A stretch of 64,000 nt of DNA from Solibacillus sp040273735. GTDB lineage: Bacteria; Bacillota; Bacilli; Bacillales_A; Planococcaceae. Below, piece after piece: positions 17,323 to 25,514 of the stretch. The first letter of the stretch is position 1. Each line of letters opens with the position of its first letter. A program made the translations under genes and the position numbers. The stretch lies in the NCBI RefSeq assembly GCF_040273735.1, contig NZ_JBELZM010000011.1:1-64000 (forward strand). The letters are read 5' to 3'. A model generated the notes under the pieces. That model was not told the DNA's origin, made no database searches, and worked only from the letters and a program-made list of their open reading frames with translations.

Positions 17323-17783
17323 ATGGAATTACAATCATTCAATCAATCCTATCAAAATTTAATTAATGAGTATCAATTAGTGAAAACCAGCTAAAATTTA
17401 CAGGACACCCACGTGAATGTGTAAAATTAGCCAGTTATAGCAGAACACCAATATTAGTAATAGTTGAAGGGAAACTTGTGACATATTTTGATTTACATCA
17501 GCAGGAAGGAGTAGCACCATATTCGAATAATAGTAATGCAATTTTAGTACGTGCTTTTTCAACAGAGGTAAATGAACAAGGGAAGGGCTATGCAAAGCAG
17601 GCATTGCAGTTACTACCCGCATATGTACAAGAGAATTTCCCTCATATTAACGAAATTGTACTTGCTGTTAATGTTGCAAACACTGTAGCACAAAACCTTT
17701 ATAAGAAGTGTGGATTTACGGATTACGGTGTGCGACGTCAAGGCCCCAAGGGTGAATTAATTGTGATGAGTTTCTTATTCTAG
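17323..17783 (+). pseudogene. GNAT acetyltransferase, frameshifted
   Basis: ATG 17323 has GGGAGG upstream and encodes MELQSFNQSYQNLINEYQL before the frame runs into TAA at 17392. From about 17379 the neighbouring frame continues directly (SENQLKFTGHPRECVKLASY) through a full GNAT domain with EQGKGYAKQAL to a stop at 17783. A single missing base near 17377-17379 explains the break. The rest of the frame is clean, so the event looks recent, or it is a sequencing error. An R1 repeat follows 40 bases later. Confidence 0.85.
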
Positions 17784-17822
17784 TAATTTTATAAATCTGA
17801 TACCATCCTTATGCAACAATTA

Positions 17823-17881
17823 GGCGCGATTCTTCAATAAGAAGATCGCGTTTTTGCGTTATAAAAGCTGCTTTAGGATAA
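17823..17881 (+). repeat. R1 dispersed repeat (hairpin half fused to its tail)
   Basis: GCGATTCTT and AAGAAGATCGC form a hairpin followed by T5, then GCGTTATAAAAGCTGCTTTAG. The first half recurs at 20054, 21921 and 30541; the tail recurs at 22780 and 30661. It sits 40 bases behind the broken GNAT gene. Confidence 0.75.
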
Positions 17882-17910
17882 CACCTTCTTATTCTATACT
17901 ACTGCAAAAT

Positions 17911-17945
17911 GGTTATCAAAACGTCGTTTGGTAACATTAATTGTA
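17911..17945 (-). repeat. R2 palindromic repeat
   Basis: GGTTATCAAA / TTTGGTAAC around ACGTCG, then ATTGTATTTGTATAG. It lies 12 bases beyond the stop of the minus-strand DUF3977 gene. Further copies are listed from 18254 to 31486. Confidence 0.75.
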
Positions 17946-17956
17946 TTTGTATAGAA

Positions 17957-18196
17957 TTATGTACTACTAGTTATTCCAAAAATAAATTTAAATTCATTAC
18001 GATCTTTCTTTTCCAATTTTATACCTTCTTTTAAGTCAATTATTAAAACGTTTTTATTTATCCAAATTCTAATATAAATTGATTGGAAATGTATTGGTCC
18101 TTTGATACCTTTTTCTTCATATTCTGAACCATCTTCTAATTCCGTTTCAGTACGTATAAGCCAAGTGTTCCCTATGCCAAACTCAATAAATTTCAT
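17957..18196 (-). CDS. DUF3977 family protein
   Basis: A 79-residue soluble protein. MKFIEFGIGNTWLIRTETEL, the KGPIHFQSIYIRIWI stretch and the FKFIFGI ending match the DUF3977 family as I know it; function unknown. ATG 18196 follows AAGGGGG with eight-base spacing. The gene is bracketed by R2 repeats at 17911 and 18254, like several other minus-strand genes further on, although it lies just outside the tRNA-bounded island. Confidence 0.8.
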   Translation of the reverse strand: MKFIEFGIGNTWLIRTETELEDGSEYEEKGIKGPIHFQSIYIRIWINKNVLIIDLKEGIKLEKKDRNEFKFIFGITSST

Positions 18197-18253
18197 CACC
18201 TATGCCCCCTTGATATATAAGGAAAATTTACTTTAAATTATAATCCAATTTAG

Positions 18254-18304
18254 TCCCCAAAAAATCGTATTTGGAAAAGTATTTGTATGTAAGGTAGGAA
18301 ACCC
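18254..18304 (-). repeat. R2 repeat, long-tail form
   Basis: CCCCAAAAAATCGTATTTGG, then GTATGTAAGGTAGGAAACCC. The tail also occurs at 26078-26127. Confidence 0.7.
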
Positions 18305-18352
18305 ATTTAGGTCACGCCAACCCTAAAAGAGCGGTGTAGGGAGGAAGTCTTC

Positions 18353-18451
18353 CAAAAAGAAAAAGCCCTAAAACGTTGATATAACAACGTTTGCCGGGAC
18401 TTGAAATAATGGTCTCGACAAGTCTCGAACTTGCGACCCCCACCTTGTCGA
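18353..18451 (-). other. attachment-site repeat (left): tRNA-Val 3' fragment plus terminator
   Basis: Positions 18409-18451 are identical over 43 bases to 33588-33630, the 3' part of the tRNA-Val gene from its discriminator end to the anticodon loop. The adjoining 56 bases (18353-18408), with a mutated copy of the tRNA terminator hairpin, also resemble 33532-33587. This is the pattern left by site-specific integration into a tRNA gene; the fragment itself is not a tRNA. Confidence 0.88.
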
Positions 18452-18576
18452 ATTTATCCGGCTAAATATAACGAGTTAAATGAAATTCAATTAAGTTAAA
18501 TAAGCCTGATTTAATAAGGTTTTTGGAACTAGGAAAATCAATTCAGTTAAATAAAATAAGCACAAAAAAATAATTC

Positions 18577-18597
18577 TGCGGACAAATTGCGGACAAA
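18577..18597. repeat. TGCGGACAAAT double repeat near the left attachment site
   Basis: Two direct copies of the motif TGCGGACAAA, 11 bases apart. The same 21 bases occur at 33478-33498, about 90 bases inside the right attachment site. They may be recombinase arm sites or the relic of an integrase 3' end. Confidence 0.6.
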
Positions 18598-18806
18598 AGA
18601 GTAAACAAGTGGTTTGTATTACTCTTTTTTTGTTTTTCTGTATTATCTGTATTATAAATTTTGTCTATGAGGTAGGGGGTCTCTGTATAAGCTATTACTA
18701 ATTTGAATTCAGACTGCTTTTTAATGAAAATCAATGTTCAAAAATAATCAGTTCTGTAAAATCATTAGTTTTCACCGCAAGGATATGACTACAATTTGCC
18801 CTTTGC

Positions 18807-18840
18807 GTTATTCAACAATCGGGCCATATTGTTGAATAAC
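18807..18840. repeat. R1 repeat, palindromic half
   Basis: GTTATTCAACAAT and ATTGTTGAATAAC are perfect 13-base arms around CGGGCCAT. The right arm with GGGCCAT recurs at 20094, 21964, 22669 and 30586, with decay. Confidence 0.75.
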
Positions 18841-19008
18841 TACTATAAATATACGAGGTATATCTGTTAAAATTTAGGTTGTAATTGAAATGAAGTAATT
18901 ATGCGTTAAGTGCAGTTAGCGTGAGGTGAATGACACTGAAAAATATTGTTGGGGACAGCGTTACGGGCAGATGCAGCGAATTTATATTTTCGGAAGTAGG
19001 GAAGAAAA

Positions 19009-19548
19009 ATGATTGAGTTAAGAAAAATTACTCACGATAATTTTGAGGCAGTATTGAAGTTAAGCATAACAGACGAGCAGAAAGGGAATGTGGATTCCAG
19101 CATTTATTGTTTGGCTAAAGCCTATGTAAAAATACTTAACGACGAAAAACCGCCTATGATCTTCGCGATATGTAACAATGAGGAAGTTATAGGATATGTC
19201 GATATTGGGTTTTTCGAACTGGCGGAAAGTTCATTATTATGTGAAAAATATGGCGATAAATGTACTTATGGACTTAATCGCTTTATGATTGATAAAAAGC
19301 ATCAAGGCAAAGGATTTGGAAAACAAGCAATAATAAAAGTTATAGAGCACATAAAGTCGTTCCCGCAAGGAAAAGCCGATGCAATTGCTACATCATACTG
19401 GATGGTAAACGAAGCCGTCCGGAATTTATTTGCTTCTGTTGGCTTTGTTGAAACAGGAGCGATATGGGACGGAGAAACCGGGGATAATTGGAATACAGAA
19501 AGAAAAGATATAGAGTATGCAGAAGTAGGTGCCAGACTCGGATTATAA
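19009..19548 (+). CDS. GNAT family N-acetyltransferase
   Basis: A 179-residue GNAT enzyme with motif A QGKGFGKQAI near residue 104 and a C-terminal NLFASVGFVETG strand-helix. It resembles the spermidine/diamine acetyltransferase-like group but the substrate is not predictable. A weak AGGGAAG precedes the ATG. The flanks are unusual: ATGCGTTAAGTGC and GTTAGCG stand about 100 bases upstream, and AGCTAACGCT directly downstream, in inverted orientation. This suggests that the gene arrived as a unit. Confidence 0.85.
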   Translation: MIELRKITHDNFEAVLKLSITDEQKGNVDSSIYCLAKAYVKILNDEKPPMIFAICNNEEVIGYVDIGFFELAESSLLCEKYGDKCTYGLNRFMIDKKHQGKGFGKQAIIKVIEHIKSFPQGKADAIATSYWMVNEAVRNLFASVGFVETGAIWDGETGDNWNTERKDIEYAEVGARLGL

Positions 19549-19593
19549 AGCTAACGCTATGAATAGTGCATCATTGTACAGTATAAGACCAAC

Positions 19594-19925
19594 GATTCTG
19601 GTGCAAACACTTTAAGAAAATATAAAAGAAGTGAATAATTTCTAGTGACACCTGGTCTTAACCAACTAATCCAAACAGTTGATGGATAAATTCCTTTTGA
19701 TTATGAACAGACTTCTCTCGTTGGAGAGTCTGTCCTTTATTGATTATATGCATAGCCTCTATCCCAGCAATAATTTGTTTGGCAGTTCGTAAGGACTTTA
19801 ATCCAAGCATCGGGCGAATTCGTTTTTTATAAAGCGATGATTCAGCTCTACGATATTGTTGAGATATTTAACTTGCCTTAGTTGGATGCCCTCGGGTAGT
19901 TGCTTTTCTTCTTATACTTCTTAGC
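19594..19925 (-). mobile_element. IS6-family insertion sequence remnant
   Basis: On the minus strand, frames ending at 19658 encode the end of an IS6/IS240-type transposase: QLPEGIQLRQVKYLNNIVEL (from about 19905), then, after a one-base frameshift, KKRIRPMLGLKSLRTAKQII and the C-terminal stretch to FIHQLFGLVG. A terminal-repeat-like GATTCTGGTGCAAAC stands at 19594-19608. The catalytic N-terminal part is missing, so it cannot move on its own. Confidence 0.85.
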
Positions 19926-20053
19926 AAAGATGAAAAATTTTCGAAAAACTTTTCAGGGGCGACAAGATATGAATTCCTACAATTAGACGTAATCTTGCTT
20001 CACCGAACGATAGCTTGAGTTGAATGACGATTTTCAACAAACGGGTACAGTAC

Positions 20054-20105
20054 CTTCTTCAATAAAAAGATCGCGTTTTTTCGAAGAGCCATATTGTTGA
20101 ATAAC
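20054..20105 (+). repeat. R1 dispersed repeat
   Basis: CTTCTTCAATAAAAAGATCG, T-run, then GAGCCATATTGTTGAATAAC. Both halves match the copy at 30541. Confidence 0.75.
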
Positions 20106-20237
20106 TTCTTTAGGGAAATTTAGATTATATTGTAGTTGAATGTATTTAAACTACTGTCACAGGTTAGCAAAAGAAGGATTATTAAACAGCGGTAAAGAAA
20201 CTTTATACTGACCATAAATATTAAAGGAGTAAGTAAA

Positions 20238-20621
20238 ATGAAAAATCTTTTATTAGAGTCACACTGTGTATTTCCGACATTGGATATAATAAAAACTGCT
20301 GAATTTTATGAACAGAAAATGGGATTTAAAGCCGTGCGATATTTGAAAGCAACTGAACCCCATATATGTTTGTATCGTGATACCACTGAAATTATCTTAA
20401 CTAAAACTAACGGACAAAAAGTAATTCCCAATAGGGACTTATATGGCTATGGGTACGATGCTTACTTTATTACAAAAAATCAAGAGGATCTTCAAAAAGA
20501 GTTTATTAATTCTAATGTGAAGTTAGTGCGTTTATTAAATAACACAGATTACAACAATAAAGAATTTGTAATTGAAGATATAGATGGAAGATGGATAGCA
20601 TTTGGCATTAAAGTAAGTTAA
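20238..20621 (+). CDS. VOC (glyoxalase/bleomycin resistance) family protein
   Basis: A 127-residue VOC-fold protein. It starts LLLESHCVFPTLDIIKTAEF, followed by YEQKMGFKAV, and ends IEDIDGRWIAFGI, as in the extradiol dioxygenase/glyoxalase/antibiotic-binding superfamily. AAAGGAG precedes the ATG. It is a single gene followed after nine bases by an R1 repeat. Substrate or ligand unknown. Confidence 0.85.
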   Translation: MKNLLLESHCVFPTLDIIKTAEFYEQKMGFKAVRYLKATEPHICLYRDTTEIILTKTNGQKVIPNRDLYGYGYDAYFITKNQEDLQKEFINSNVKLVRLLNNTDYNNKEFVIEDIDGRWIAFGIKVS

Positions 20622-20629
20622 AGCTTATG

Positions 20630-20670
20630 AAGCGTGATTCTTCAATAAACGGGCGCTATTGTTTAATAAA
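20630..20670 (+). repeat. R1 repeat, shortened copy
   Basis: GCGTGATTCTTCAATAA followed by CGGGCGCTATTGTTTAATAA: the hairpin half and the palindromic half fused with loss of the middle. It lies nine bases behind the VOC gene. Confidence 0.7.
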
Positions 20671-20751
20671 CCTTAGAATTTTAAATAACTTTATTGTTAT
20701 ATTATTGAGTAGAGTGAAGTATCGTATATAGAAAATTAAACAACTATATTT

Positions 20752-20784
20752 AACCCCGTCCCAAATTTAGAACGGGGTTATTGC
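20752..20784 (+). terminator. Rho-independent-type hairpin
   Basis: AACCCCGT (20752-20759) pairs with ACGGGGTT (20772-20779), followed by ATTG; the T-tract is short. Confidence 0.55.
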
Positions 20785-20916
20785 TTGTTGTTTGGCTTTT
20801 TAAATTAAATAACTTTAATGATAGGTCTACCTATTTGATTTTAAAACACTTTCAACTATCCCGTTCTCAAATTCTTCAATTTTATTGTCTCGAAAAGAAA
20901 AAAATTGAATATAAAA

Positions 20917-20953
20917 AAAGCATGCTTTGTTCATTTTTTCAAGACATGCTTTT
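20917..20953 (-). terminator. terminator of the Dph6-like gene
   Basis: AAAAGCATG and CATGCTTTTT arms; on the minus strand the stem is followed by seven T. It lies 32 bases beyond the stop of the minus-strand gene at 20985. Confidence 0.7.
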
Positions 20954-20984
20954 TCGTTTTGCACTTTTATCAAGGTTTAATAAG

Positions 20985-21674
20985 TTACAGATCTAGCTCT
21001 AAAGGTAAAAAAGCATATTCTCCGTCCTTAAAAATCTCACATTTACGAACTTGAATAGGATATTTAAAAATGGGCCCATCTAGTACTGTGGTATGGAACT
21101 CTCCACCTTCTCCGCAGGGATCAATACCACGAGCTTCAAGCTCCTTCACGTATTCATGAGTTAACGTTCGCCCTAAATCGTCCTCTCGCATTCCAAGTGA
21201 TAAATTTACAGTTACAATAATCGTTACAAATCCTAAATTTATGAACTCTTCGACAGCTTCATGATGGTTCATTTCCCATAAGGGCATTCCAAGCTTTAAT
21301 CCAGCATACTTCGTAACCTTTTCATGCCAACAGCCATGTGCAGGCATATCTAGATCTCCAGTTACTAACACTTCTGATCCTTGATTTTTAGCCTTTTCTA
21401 AAAGACGTATAAATACTTTCTCATAATCTCTCCAACTTGCAGCTGCAGTATATACGGGCAAACCTATAGATCTAGCTTGGGCGTGAATGAGTTCCGGAGG
21501 CATTCCATGAGATCTAGAACGTTTTCCTTCTTCCTCCAGCATGACGATCAGTCCAACCGCTTCTCCAACCATCATTGCTTTATATAAAGCTAAGGCACTA
21601 TCCTTTCCTCCGCTAAAAGAAGCTATAAATTTTTGCCCGTGAGCACTATTTTTCCAATCCATTAATTCGGCCAT
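20985..21674 (-). CDS. Dph6-related ATP pyrophosphatase (diphthine-ammonia ligase-like)
   Basis: A 229-residue adenine nucleotide alpha-hydrolase with the PP-loop FSGGKDSALALYKA near residue 20 and GDLDMPAHGCWHEKV, as in the archaeal/eukaryotic diphthamide amidase family. Bacteria lack diphthamide, so the real substrate is unknown. The ribosome binding site (GGGG) is weak. It lies on the minus strand inside the island and is not tightly flanked by R2. Confidence 0.8.
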   Translation of the reverse strand: MAELMDWKNSAHGQKFIASFSGGKDSALALYKAMMVGEAVGLIVMLEEEGKRSRSHGMPPELIHAQARSIGLPVYTAAASWRDYEKVFIRLLEKAKNQGSEVLVTGDLDMPAHGCWHEKVTKYAGLKLGMPLWEMNHHEAVEEFINLGFVTIIVTVNLSLGMREDDLGRTLTHEYVKELEARGIDPCGEGGEFHTTVLDGPIFKYPIQVRKCEIFKDGEYAFLPLELDL

Positions 21675-21920
21675 TTATAATTTTCCCCTGTAATTTACTG
21701 ACTTATTCACAATTCGTGTTATTAGCCAATATCATATTTCATATATGAGTTTCATAACTCTAATTGTTTGTTTAATTTTATCACGATTGGACCTTACAGA
21801 TAGCCTATTATTGCATCCTGATAGAAAAAAATTGAAATTGTAATGATGAATAAAAGAGAAAATCATCTCATAAAACTACTTCATTCGACAGAGAATTGAT
21901 ATGTCATAGCACTAAAAGAG

Positions 21921-21983
21921 GATCTTCCGGTATTCAATAAGAAGATCGCGTTTTTCCTTATAGGGCCAGATTGCTGAGTAACA
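21921..21983 (+). repeat. R1 dispersed repeat
   Basis: TATTCAATAAGAAGATCGCG, T5, then GGGCCAGATTGCTGAGTAAC. No intact plus-strand gene precedes it now. Confidence 0.72.
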
Positions 21984-22111
21984 GTTTAATAAATCTGGAT
22001 TTATGTTAACATTTAGGCAAATTTGTGAAAAAAATTATTTAAACTAATAGGGTAGGGAATGAACAAGAAAATATCGTTAAAATGAAACTTCAAACAAATA
22101 GGAGGATAATT

Positions 22112-22580
22112 ATGATTGATGATAATAAACTGAACCAATTTACATTAGTTGATGTTATTGAAAGGAAAATACATTTTACAAATACAAATACTATATACGA
22201 TAAAACAGAGTTTAAGGATATAAAATGAAGGTGAATTGCTGGCTTATAATGAAATATTGGCGGATCTCAAAGGAATGAAAGAAAGTGAATTTAGTACTTA
22301 AATATAATAAATAAATTTTCCGTACAGTTTGAAAACGAAGAATTTACAGATAAAAGAGAACTAGAAAAAATGTCTGGATATAATAATGCAATTATATCTA
22401 TCTTAAAGTGTGTAAACCCGATTTATGAGTATGATTTAGAAGAATAGTTATTGGATAATCGAAATAGATAAGAAAGAAGTAAAAGGACCACTTAAGCTAA
22501 AAGAGCTAGAGAATGATACGAGCCATTTAGGAATTAACATTGTATTTACACCAATCAATAAATTAAAAAGGGAACCATAG
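22112..22580 (+). pseudogene. decayed small genes
   Basis: ATG 22112 follows GGAGG and opens MIDDNKLNQFTLVDVIERKI, but ends at TGA near 22226. The next frame continues NEGELLAYNEILADLKGMKE to a stop near 22302, then a third piece (NKFSVQFENEEFTDKRELEK onward) ends at 22447. From 22449 to 22580 another piece (YWIIEIDKKEVKGPLKL) ends at TAG; it looks like the C-terminus of a small lipoprotein-type family. I do not recognise the complete proteins. Confidence 0.6.
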
Positions 22581-22653
22581 TTAAATATTATTAATGAGAA
22601 TAATTTGATACATTTCAAAAACGCCCCTATAAACCGTTTTTTTTGTGCATTTT

Positions 22654-22808
22654 ACTTCTTCAACAATTGGGCCATATTGTGGAGCAACATTTTTTCTTGG
22701 GGGAGTCTTAGAGAAGATACAAATTTATACCGATAAAAGAATAGCTATACAAGTTTTTATGCAAATTAAAGATCATGCCCAGCAAGTATAAAAGCTGCTT
22801 TAGTAACG
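22654..22808 (+). repeat. R1 dispersed repeat, palindromic half and tail
   Basis: TTCTTCAACAATTGGGCCAT with the partner TATTGTGGAGCAAC (22654-22690). After about 90 unrelated bases comes the tail GCAAGTATAAAAGCTGCTTT (22782-22801). Confidence 0.65.
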
Positions 22809-22899
22809 TTTCATTGACTTGCATAAATCAGGTATAATTAATGTTTCAAAAGAAAAGCGATAAACGTTATTAAATCAACGTTTCCCGCATTTTGGTGTA

Positions 22900-22929
22900 T
22901 TCCCAAACTTGGGTTTGGGTACGTTTATT
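22900..22929 (-). repeat. R2 repeat with companion hairpin
   Basis: TCCCAAACTTGGGTTTGGGT then ACGTTTATT. About 15 bases to the left is a hairpin, AAACGTT around ATTAAATC and AACGTTT (22862-22883). The same two-part layout recurs at 24645 and 30783. It lies 51 bases beyond the stop of the M1-like gene. Confidence 0.75.
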
Positions 22930-22979
22930 AGGTTTATTTTTATACTTTATAAATCCTTGTTAGTTAAAGAAGGATTTAT

Positions 22980-24347
22980 TCATTTTTCAGCATCTCCCAA
23001 TTTTAGCCAACTCTCGAATAAGGAATCATCTTTTAATTCTAAATAAAATTTCATGAACCTTACGAATTCATCTGTATCTACTTCTTTATACTTATAAAGA
23101 GTAAAATATCTGCTTAAAAAATCCTCTGCTGTTTGTTTTCCACCGTGTTGATTGAAAATCTTGGCTAAGTTCGTAGAGGATTGACCATAGATATAATTAC
23201 TTTGTGGACTTTTCAGATACTCGTGTAATGGTAAATTGGAAGGCAACGGTTCCATTTTGTCTGAATGGTCTAAATAACTGAATTCTTTCTCATTATGCAT
23301 TAGAAATAAATGAGTTGCAATCTGTGCTATTCCCTCATCTAACCACGCATCGGTGTATGGATCATTGCTTATTATTCCATAAAACCATTGATGAGCAATT
23401 TCATGAACTACAATGTTTTTTATTGCTTCGTTTGTAACAGAACGCCCATTGATGGAGCTAGCTGTTACTACTCCTGGATACTCCATTCCTGGCCCATCTA
23501 AAATAATATCTAACTGTTTGTGGGGATATGGCCCAATAATACTTTGGAAGTAATTAAAAGACTCGACAGCTGTCTCTGCTACTTTATCTAAAAACTCCTC
23601 TGATTCGTCCTTTCCAAATACTCTTATATTGACGTTCTGAGATTTTTTTTGGATGACTTGTGGGTCTTTTAATAGAGCAACAAATATTTCTTTAACATTT
23701 TCAATTCGAAATAAATTATTGCTTAAATTTAGTAATTTATCTTCGTCACTGGTTATAACAAGAGTGTATTCTTTAGGAATATCAACTGTTAGATTAAAGT
23801 TACTAAAAGTTGTGTGATACGACTCCCCTTTGAAAGTATAATCTAGTTTATTCCATCCTTTTTGATAGGTAGGGACCATTGGATACCATTGAGCAAGATG
23901 ATAATTACTATCTATTTTTTCGAATCTAAACCCGTCGATTGGTAAGGTGAAGTGATATTTCATTTGGAAATTAATACTTTCATTTGGAGAAACCGATGTT
24001 TTTAAAGGAATGTTAATTGTGTCTTTCTCAAGTGAGTATGATGCATCTTGATTTTCAATTTTAACTGACTCAATTCTAACTTCAGAGGGGGTATTCAATT
24101 GAGGAGAATTTTCGGATGTAAACATATTAGGAATAAAATAAAGTTTTAACTCGTCCCATTTTTCATTTGAAACATTGAGAATATTTATAGATATATCTGC
24201 ACTAAAAAGTCCGTTGTTATCCATACTTAATTTCATATCATAATTACTTTGACTTCCAGCGGGTTCTTCATGGGGATTAAAAACTACTTCTGAACAACCT
24301 ATTAATAGGAATATAATTAGAACCCAAAGAGAAAATATTTTCTTCAA
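22980..24347 (-). CDS. M1-family metallopeptidase-like lipoprotein
   Basis: A 455-residue exported lipoprotein with lipobox LLIGC (Cys18). The N-terminal half is a beta-rich domain. The C-terminal half has the gluzincin signature HEIAHQWFYG and, 18 residues on, the third zinc ligand in WLDEGIAQ. It starts at TTG 24347 with AAGGGG nine bases upstream. It is shorter than classical M1 aminopeptidases (over 600 residues) and lacks a clear GAMEN motif, having GMEYPGV instead. It should act on peptides outside the membrane. It is bounded by R2 repeats on both sides. Confidence 0.85.
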   Translation of the reverse strand: MKKIFSLWVLIIFLLIGCSEVVFNPHEEPAGSQSNYDMKLSMDNNGLFSADISINILNVSNEKWDELKLYFIPNMFTSENSPQLNTPSEVRIESVKIENQDASYSLEKDTINIPLKTSVSPNESINFQMKYHFTLPIDGFRFEKIDSNYHLAQWYPMVPTYQKGWNKLDYTFKGESYHTTFSNFNLTVDIPKEYTLVITSDEDKLLNLSNNLFRIENVKEIFVALLKDPQVIQKKSQNVNIRVFGKDESEEFLDKVAETAVESFNYFQSIIGPYPHKQLDIILDGPGMEYPGVVTASSINGRSVTNEAIKNIVVHEIAHQWFYGIISNDPYTDAWLDEGIAQIATHLFLMHNEKEFSYLDHSDKMEPLPSNLPLHEYLKSPQSNYIYGQSSTNLAKIFNQHGGKQTAEDFLSRYFTLYKYKEVDTDEFVRFMKFYLELKDDSLFESWLKLGDAEK

Positions 24348-24597
24348 AATATGTTACCCCTTTCCTATATCGAATATTAAGAACTCAATTTCCTATTACT
24401 ATTATATTCCATATGTACAATAGAGATTACTTATTGAACTCACCTGCACCGTTAGTTGAAAAAAAATGCACCGAAAGCTTCCTTTGGTACATTTCATAGA
24501 GATTCTATTTATATGAAACCTCCATTCAAAACAAGTGAATTGAACAGTCCTCTTTAAAATGATTTCTCACAGCGTCTCAGAACGTTATTTCTAATAA
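24348..24597. other. gap without a gene, 24.35-24.60 kb
   Basis: No gene is supported. A minus-strand terminator-like hairpin stands near 24465-24492 (TGTACC / GGTGCA, then T8). The CCTCCATTCAAA stretch at 24520 also occurs at 16823, with similar following bases, so it may be another small dispersed repeat. Confidence 0.4.
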
Positions 24598-24639
24598 AAA
24601 CAGCGACAAGCACTGTTAAATCAGTTTTTGTCGCTGTTT
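24598..24639 (-). terminator. hairpin/terminator beside an R2 repeat
   Basis: AAACAGCGACAA (24598-24609) pairs with TTGTCGCTGTTT (24628-24639); on the minus strand T-rich sequence follows. The loop contains TTAAAT, as in the R2 companion hairpins at 22862 and 30745. Confidence 0.7.
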
Positions 24640-24644
24640 GAAAT

Positions 24645-24674
24645 ATTACCAAGCTTTGATTTGGGAACATTATT
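24645..24674 (-). repeat. R2 palindromic repeat
   Basis: ATTACCAAGC, TTTGA, TTTGGGAACATTATT. It lies about 55 bases beyond the stop of the gene at 24729. Confidence 0.75.
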
Positions 24675-24728
24675 AAGATTCATGTTGCATAAATATTTAA
24701 TGAAAATAGAGACTCTTGTTCAAGCATT

Positions 24729-25388
24729 TTAGTGGTTGTGTTCCCATACATCGTAGTCAACTACTTTTAGTTTTTCTATTTCGTGAATACGTGTTAACTC
24801 TTCTTTATGTAATTCAACATCTTTCCCCATATATCCGACGCGCATATATTCAAAACATATACCATCCTTATCCATTTTCTGTATGATGTCGAGAAGTTTA
24901 TTGAGTTCATTTTCTTTATTTGTTTGAGTTAAAGAGTATGGAATATCTATATAAACAGTCCAGCAAGTATGTTGTAAATGTTCAAACACATCTTTATTTT
25001 TAGGGAGTGGTTCATAAAAAGTAACGTTCGTTGAAATGGTAGAGGCAAATGGAATATAAGGTTTAATGATAGATTCGCCATAAATAGACCAGTATTCGTA
25101 ACCATAACCATCATCAAATGTCCCATCGCTAGAACGTTCAACATAAAAAGTAATATCAGTCGTAGCAGCTGTAGCATATGTGTAATAGTTATTTCCGTGC
25201 ATCCAATCAAAGCGTACGTTTCCAAGTTCAAATTCATCTAAATAACGTTGTTCTAAATAAGTAACCATTTCTCTTTTCATTTCAGCGTGCTTCCACGGTA
25301 GACCGTACTCCGCATAGAGCATCAACAAAGCACCTCCACCGAATATAAGAAGTCCTGAACCTATAAAGATTCGTACAAACCAATTCAT
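24729..25388 (-). CDS. hypothetical membrane-anchored protein, 219 residues
   Basis: One N-terminal membrane helix (about residues 5-27, rich in Gly) and a soluble extracytoplasmic domain with many aromatic residues (YYTYATAATTDITFYV). ATG 25388 has AGGAGG six bases upstream. I do not recognise a named domain. It is bounded by R2 repeats at 24645 and 25462. Confidence 0.7.
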   Translation of the reverse strand: MNWFVRIFIGSGLLIFGGGALLMLYAEYGLPWKHAEMKREMVTYLEQRYLDEFELGNVRFDWMHGNNYYTYATAATTDITFYVERSSDGTFDDGYGYEYWSIYGESIIKPYIPFASTISTNVTFYEPLPKNKDVFEHLQHTCWTVYIDIPYSLTQTNKENELNKLLDIIQKMDKDGICFEYMRVGYMGKDVELHKEELTRIHEIEKLKVVDYDVWEHNH

Positions 25389-25432
25389 CAATTTCCTCCT
25401 ATCTTTTAGAAAACTGATATAGCATTTTCATA

Positions 25433-25458
25433 ACCCCCTATTCAATTGAATAGGGGGT
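25433..25458. terminator. perfect 26-base palindrome, possible terminator
   Basis: ACCCCCTATTCAA joined directly to its own reverse complement. It stands between the start of the gene at 25388 and the R2 copy at 25462, so it follows the minus-strand gene at 25515. Confidence 0.6.
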
Positions 25459-25461
25459 GTT

Positions 25462-25493
25462 GGTTACCAAAGTGTCATTTGGGAACGTTTATT
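25462..25493 (-). repeat. R2 palindromic repeat
   Basis: GGTTACCAAA, GTGTCA, TTTGGGAACGTTTATT. It lies 22 bases beyond the stop of the lipoprotein gene. Confidence 0.78.
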
Positions 25494-25514
25494 GATGTAA
25501 TTATTTTGTTTGCA

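Noticed and set aside
18409..18451. a second tRNA gene
   Set aside because: Only the 3' part is present; acceptor 5' strand, D arm and 5' anticodon strand are missing. It is an attachment-site copy.
25433..25458. recombination site
   Set aside because: The perfect palindrome is unique in the window and better explained as a terminator stem.
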